Shown: positions 5,032 to 5,168 of the stretch, piece after piece | Layout: every line of letters begins with the position of its first letter | Numbering within the stretch: position 1 is the first letter of the stretch | NCBI GenBank assembly: GCA_040757115.1 | Contig: JBFLYA010000263.1 | Span: 1-5,168 of the forward strand | Origin: a bacterium | GTDB lineage: Bacteria > UBA9089 > CG2-30-40-21 > SBAY01 | Reading direction: 5' to 3' | Length of the DNA: 5,168 bases | Position numbers and translations under genes: made by a program | Notes under the pieces: model-generated | What the model was told of the DNA's origin: nothing | Database searches by the model: none | What the model saw: only the letters and a program-made list of their open reading frames with translations

Positions 5032-5100
5032 CAAGATGAGATAAGCAAGGATAAACTATAAACGGGAGATTAGAGATTGCAGGAGAGCGGAGTGAGTGGC

Positions 5101-5168
5101 AAAATTCCAAATCACAAATTCCAAAATACAAATAAATTCCAATGACCAAAATTCAAAATTCCAAACAA
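5101..5168. repeat. AT-rich degenerate repeat built on AATTCCAAA
   Basis: The last 68 bases repeat variants of AAATTCC(A), CAAAT and CAAAATTC at irregular spacing, continuing to the window edge. No open frame with a ribosome binding site is present. The irregular spacing and absence of unique spacers exclude a CRISPR array. Similar low-complexity tracts lie between genes in many uncultured bacterial genomes; that comparison is from memory. Confidence 0.55.

Larger units (their letters stand above)
4948..5168. other. Region after rpsL without a gene
   Basis: These 221 bases hold three hairpins (4961-5031), an unassigned stretch (5032-5100) in which I recognise nothing, and the AATTCCAAA-type repeat to the edge. 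No rpsG start is seen. No intrinsic terminator with a T-run is seen either, so the rpsL transcript may continue beyond the window. Confidence 0.6.

Noticed and set aside
5101-5168. Possible CRISPR or tandem array at the right edge
   Set aside because: The repeated words are short, degenerate and irregularly spaced, with no constant repeat length or unique spacers.

Overview
The window is a bacterial chromosome segment, AT-rich in most of its genes, with every recognisable gene on the + strand. The first gene is an anaerobe-associated homocysteine biosynthesis protein (DUF39/HcyBio). The gaps between transcription units are packed with several families of short repeats. Together these suggest an uncultured, probably anaerobic, candidate-phylum type of bacterium; the sequence alone does not allow a firmer placement.

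Layout. (1) Positions 2-817: the 3' two thirds of a DUF39/HcyBio gene, cut by the window edge. (2) Positions 818-1232: a 415-base non-coding mosaic of repeats: a heptamer-phased A-rich run, a 150-bp element bounded by 14-bp perfect inverted repeats, a 15-bp direct repeat whose second copy is the rimO ribosome binding site, a C5/G5 hairpin, and a four-unit CCCGAGT array. (3) Positions 1233-4355: four tightly spaced genes, rimO-tsaE-tsaB-trpG/pabA, with gaps of 11, 3 and 19 bases, very likely one operon. (4) Positions 4331-4566: a strong sigma70-type promoter overlapping the trpG stop codon, followed by a ~180-nt leader with several helices and an intrinsic terminator just before rpsL. (5) Positions 4567-4947: rpsL (ribosomal protein S12) with a GTG start. 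(6) Positions 4948-5168: hairpins and AT-rich ATTCCAAA-type repeats, with no sign of rpsG, the gene that usually follows.

How the genes relate. RimO methylthiolates one aspartate of S12, and its substrate gene rpsL, with that aspartate present (D89), lies about 2 kb downstream. TsaE and TsaB belong to the machinery that makes t6A37 on ANN-decoding tRNAs. Three of the four operon genes and rpsL therefore all bear on the decoding centre; trpG/pabA (glutamine amidotransferase for anthranilate or p-aminobenzoate synthesis) is the metabolic outlier.

The most interesting element is the rpsL leader. No promoter is visible between its terminator and rpsL, so S12 expression from the visible promoter must read through that terminator. 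The leader can also form a competing hairpin that covers the terminator's 5' arm, a 12-bp long-range closing helix, and an SD-mimic/anti-SD pairing. This looks like an attenuation-type ribosomal protein leader. That is inference from base complementarity and was not checked by folding software or comparative alignment.
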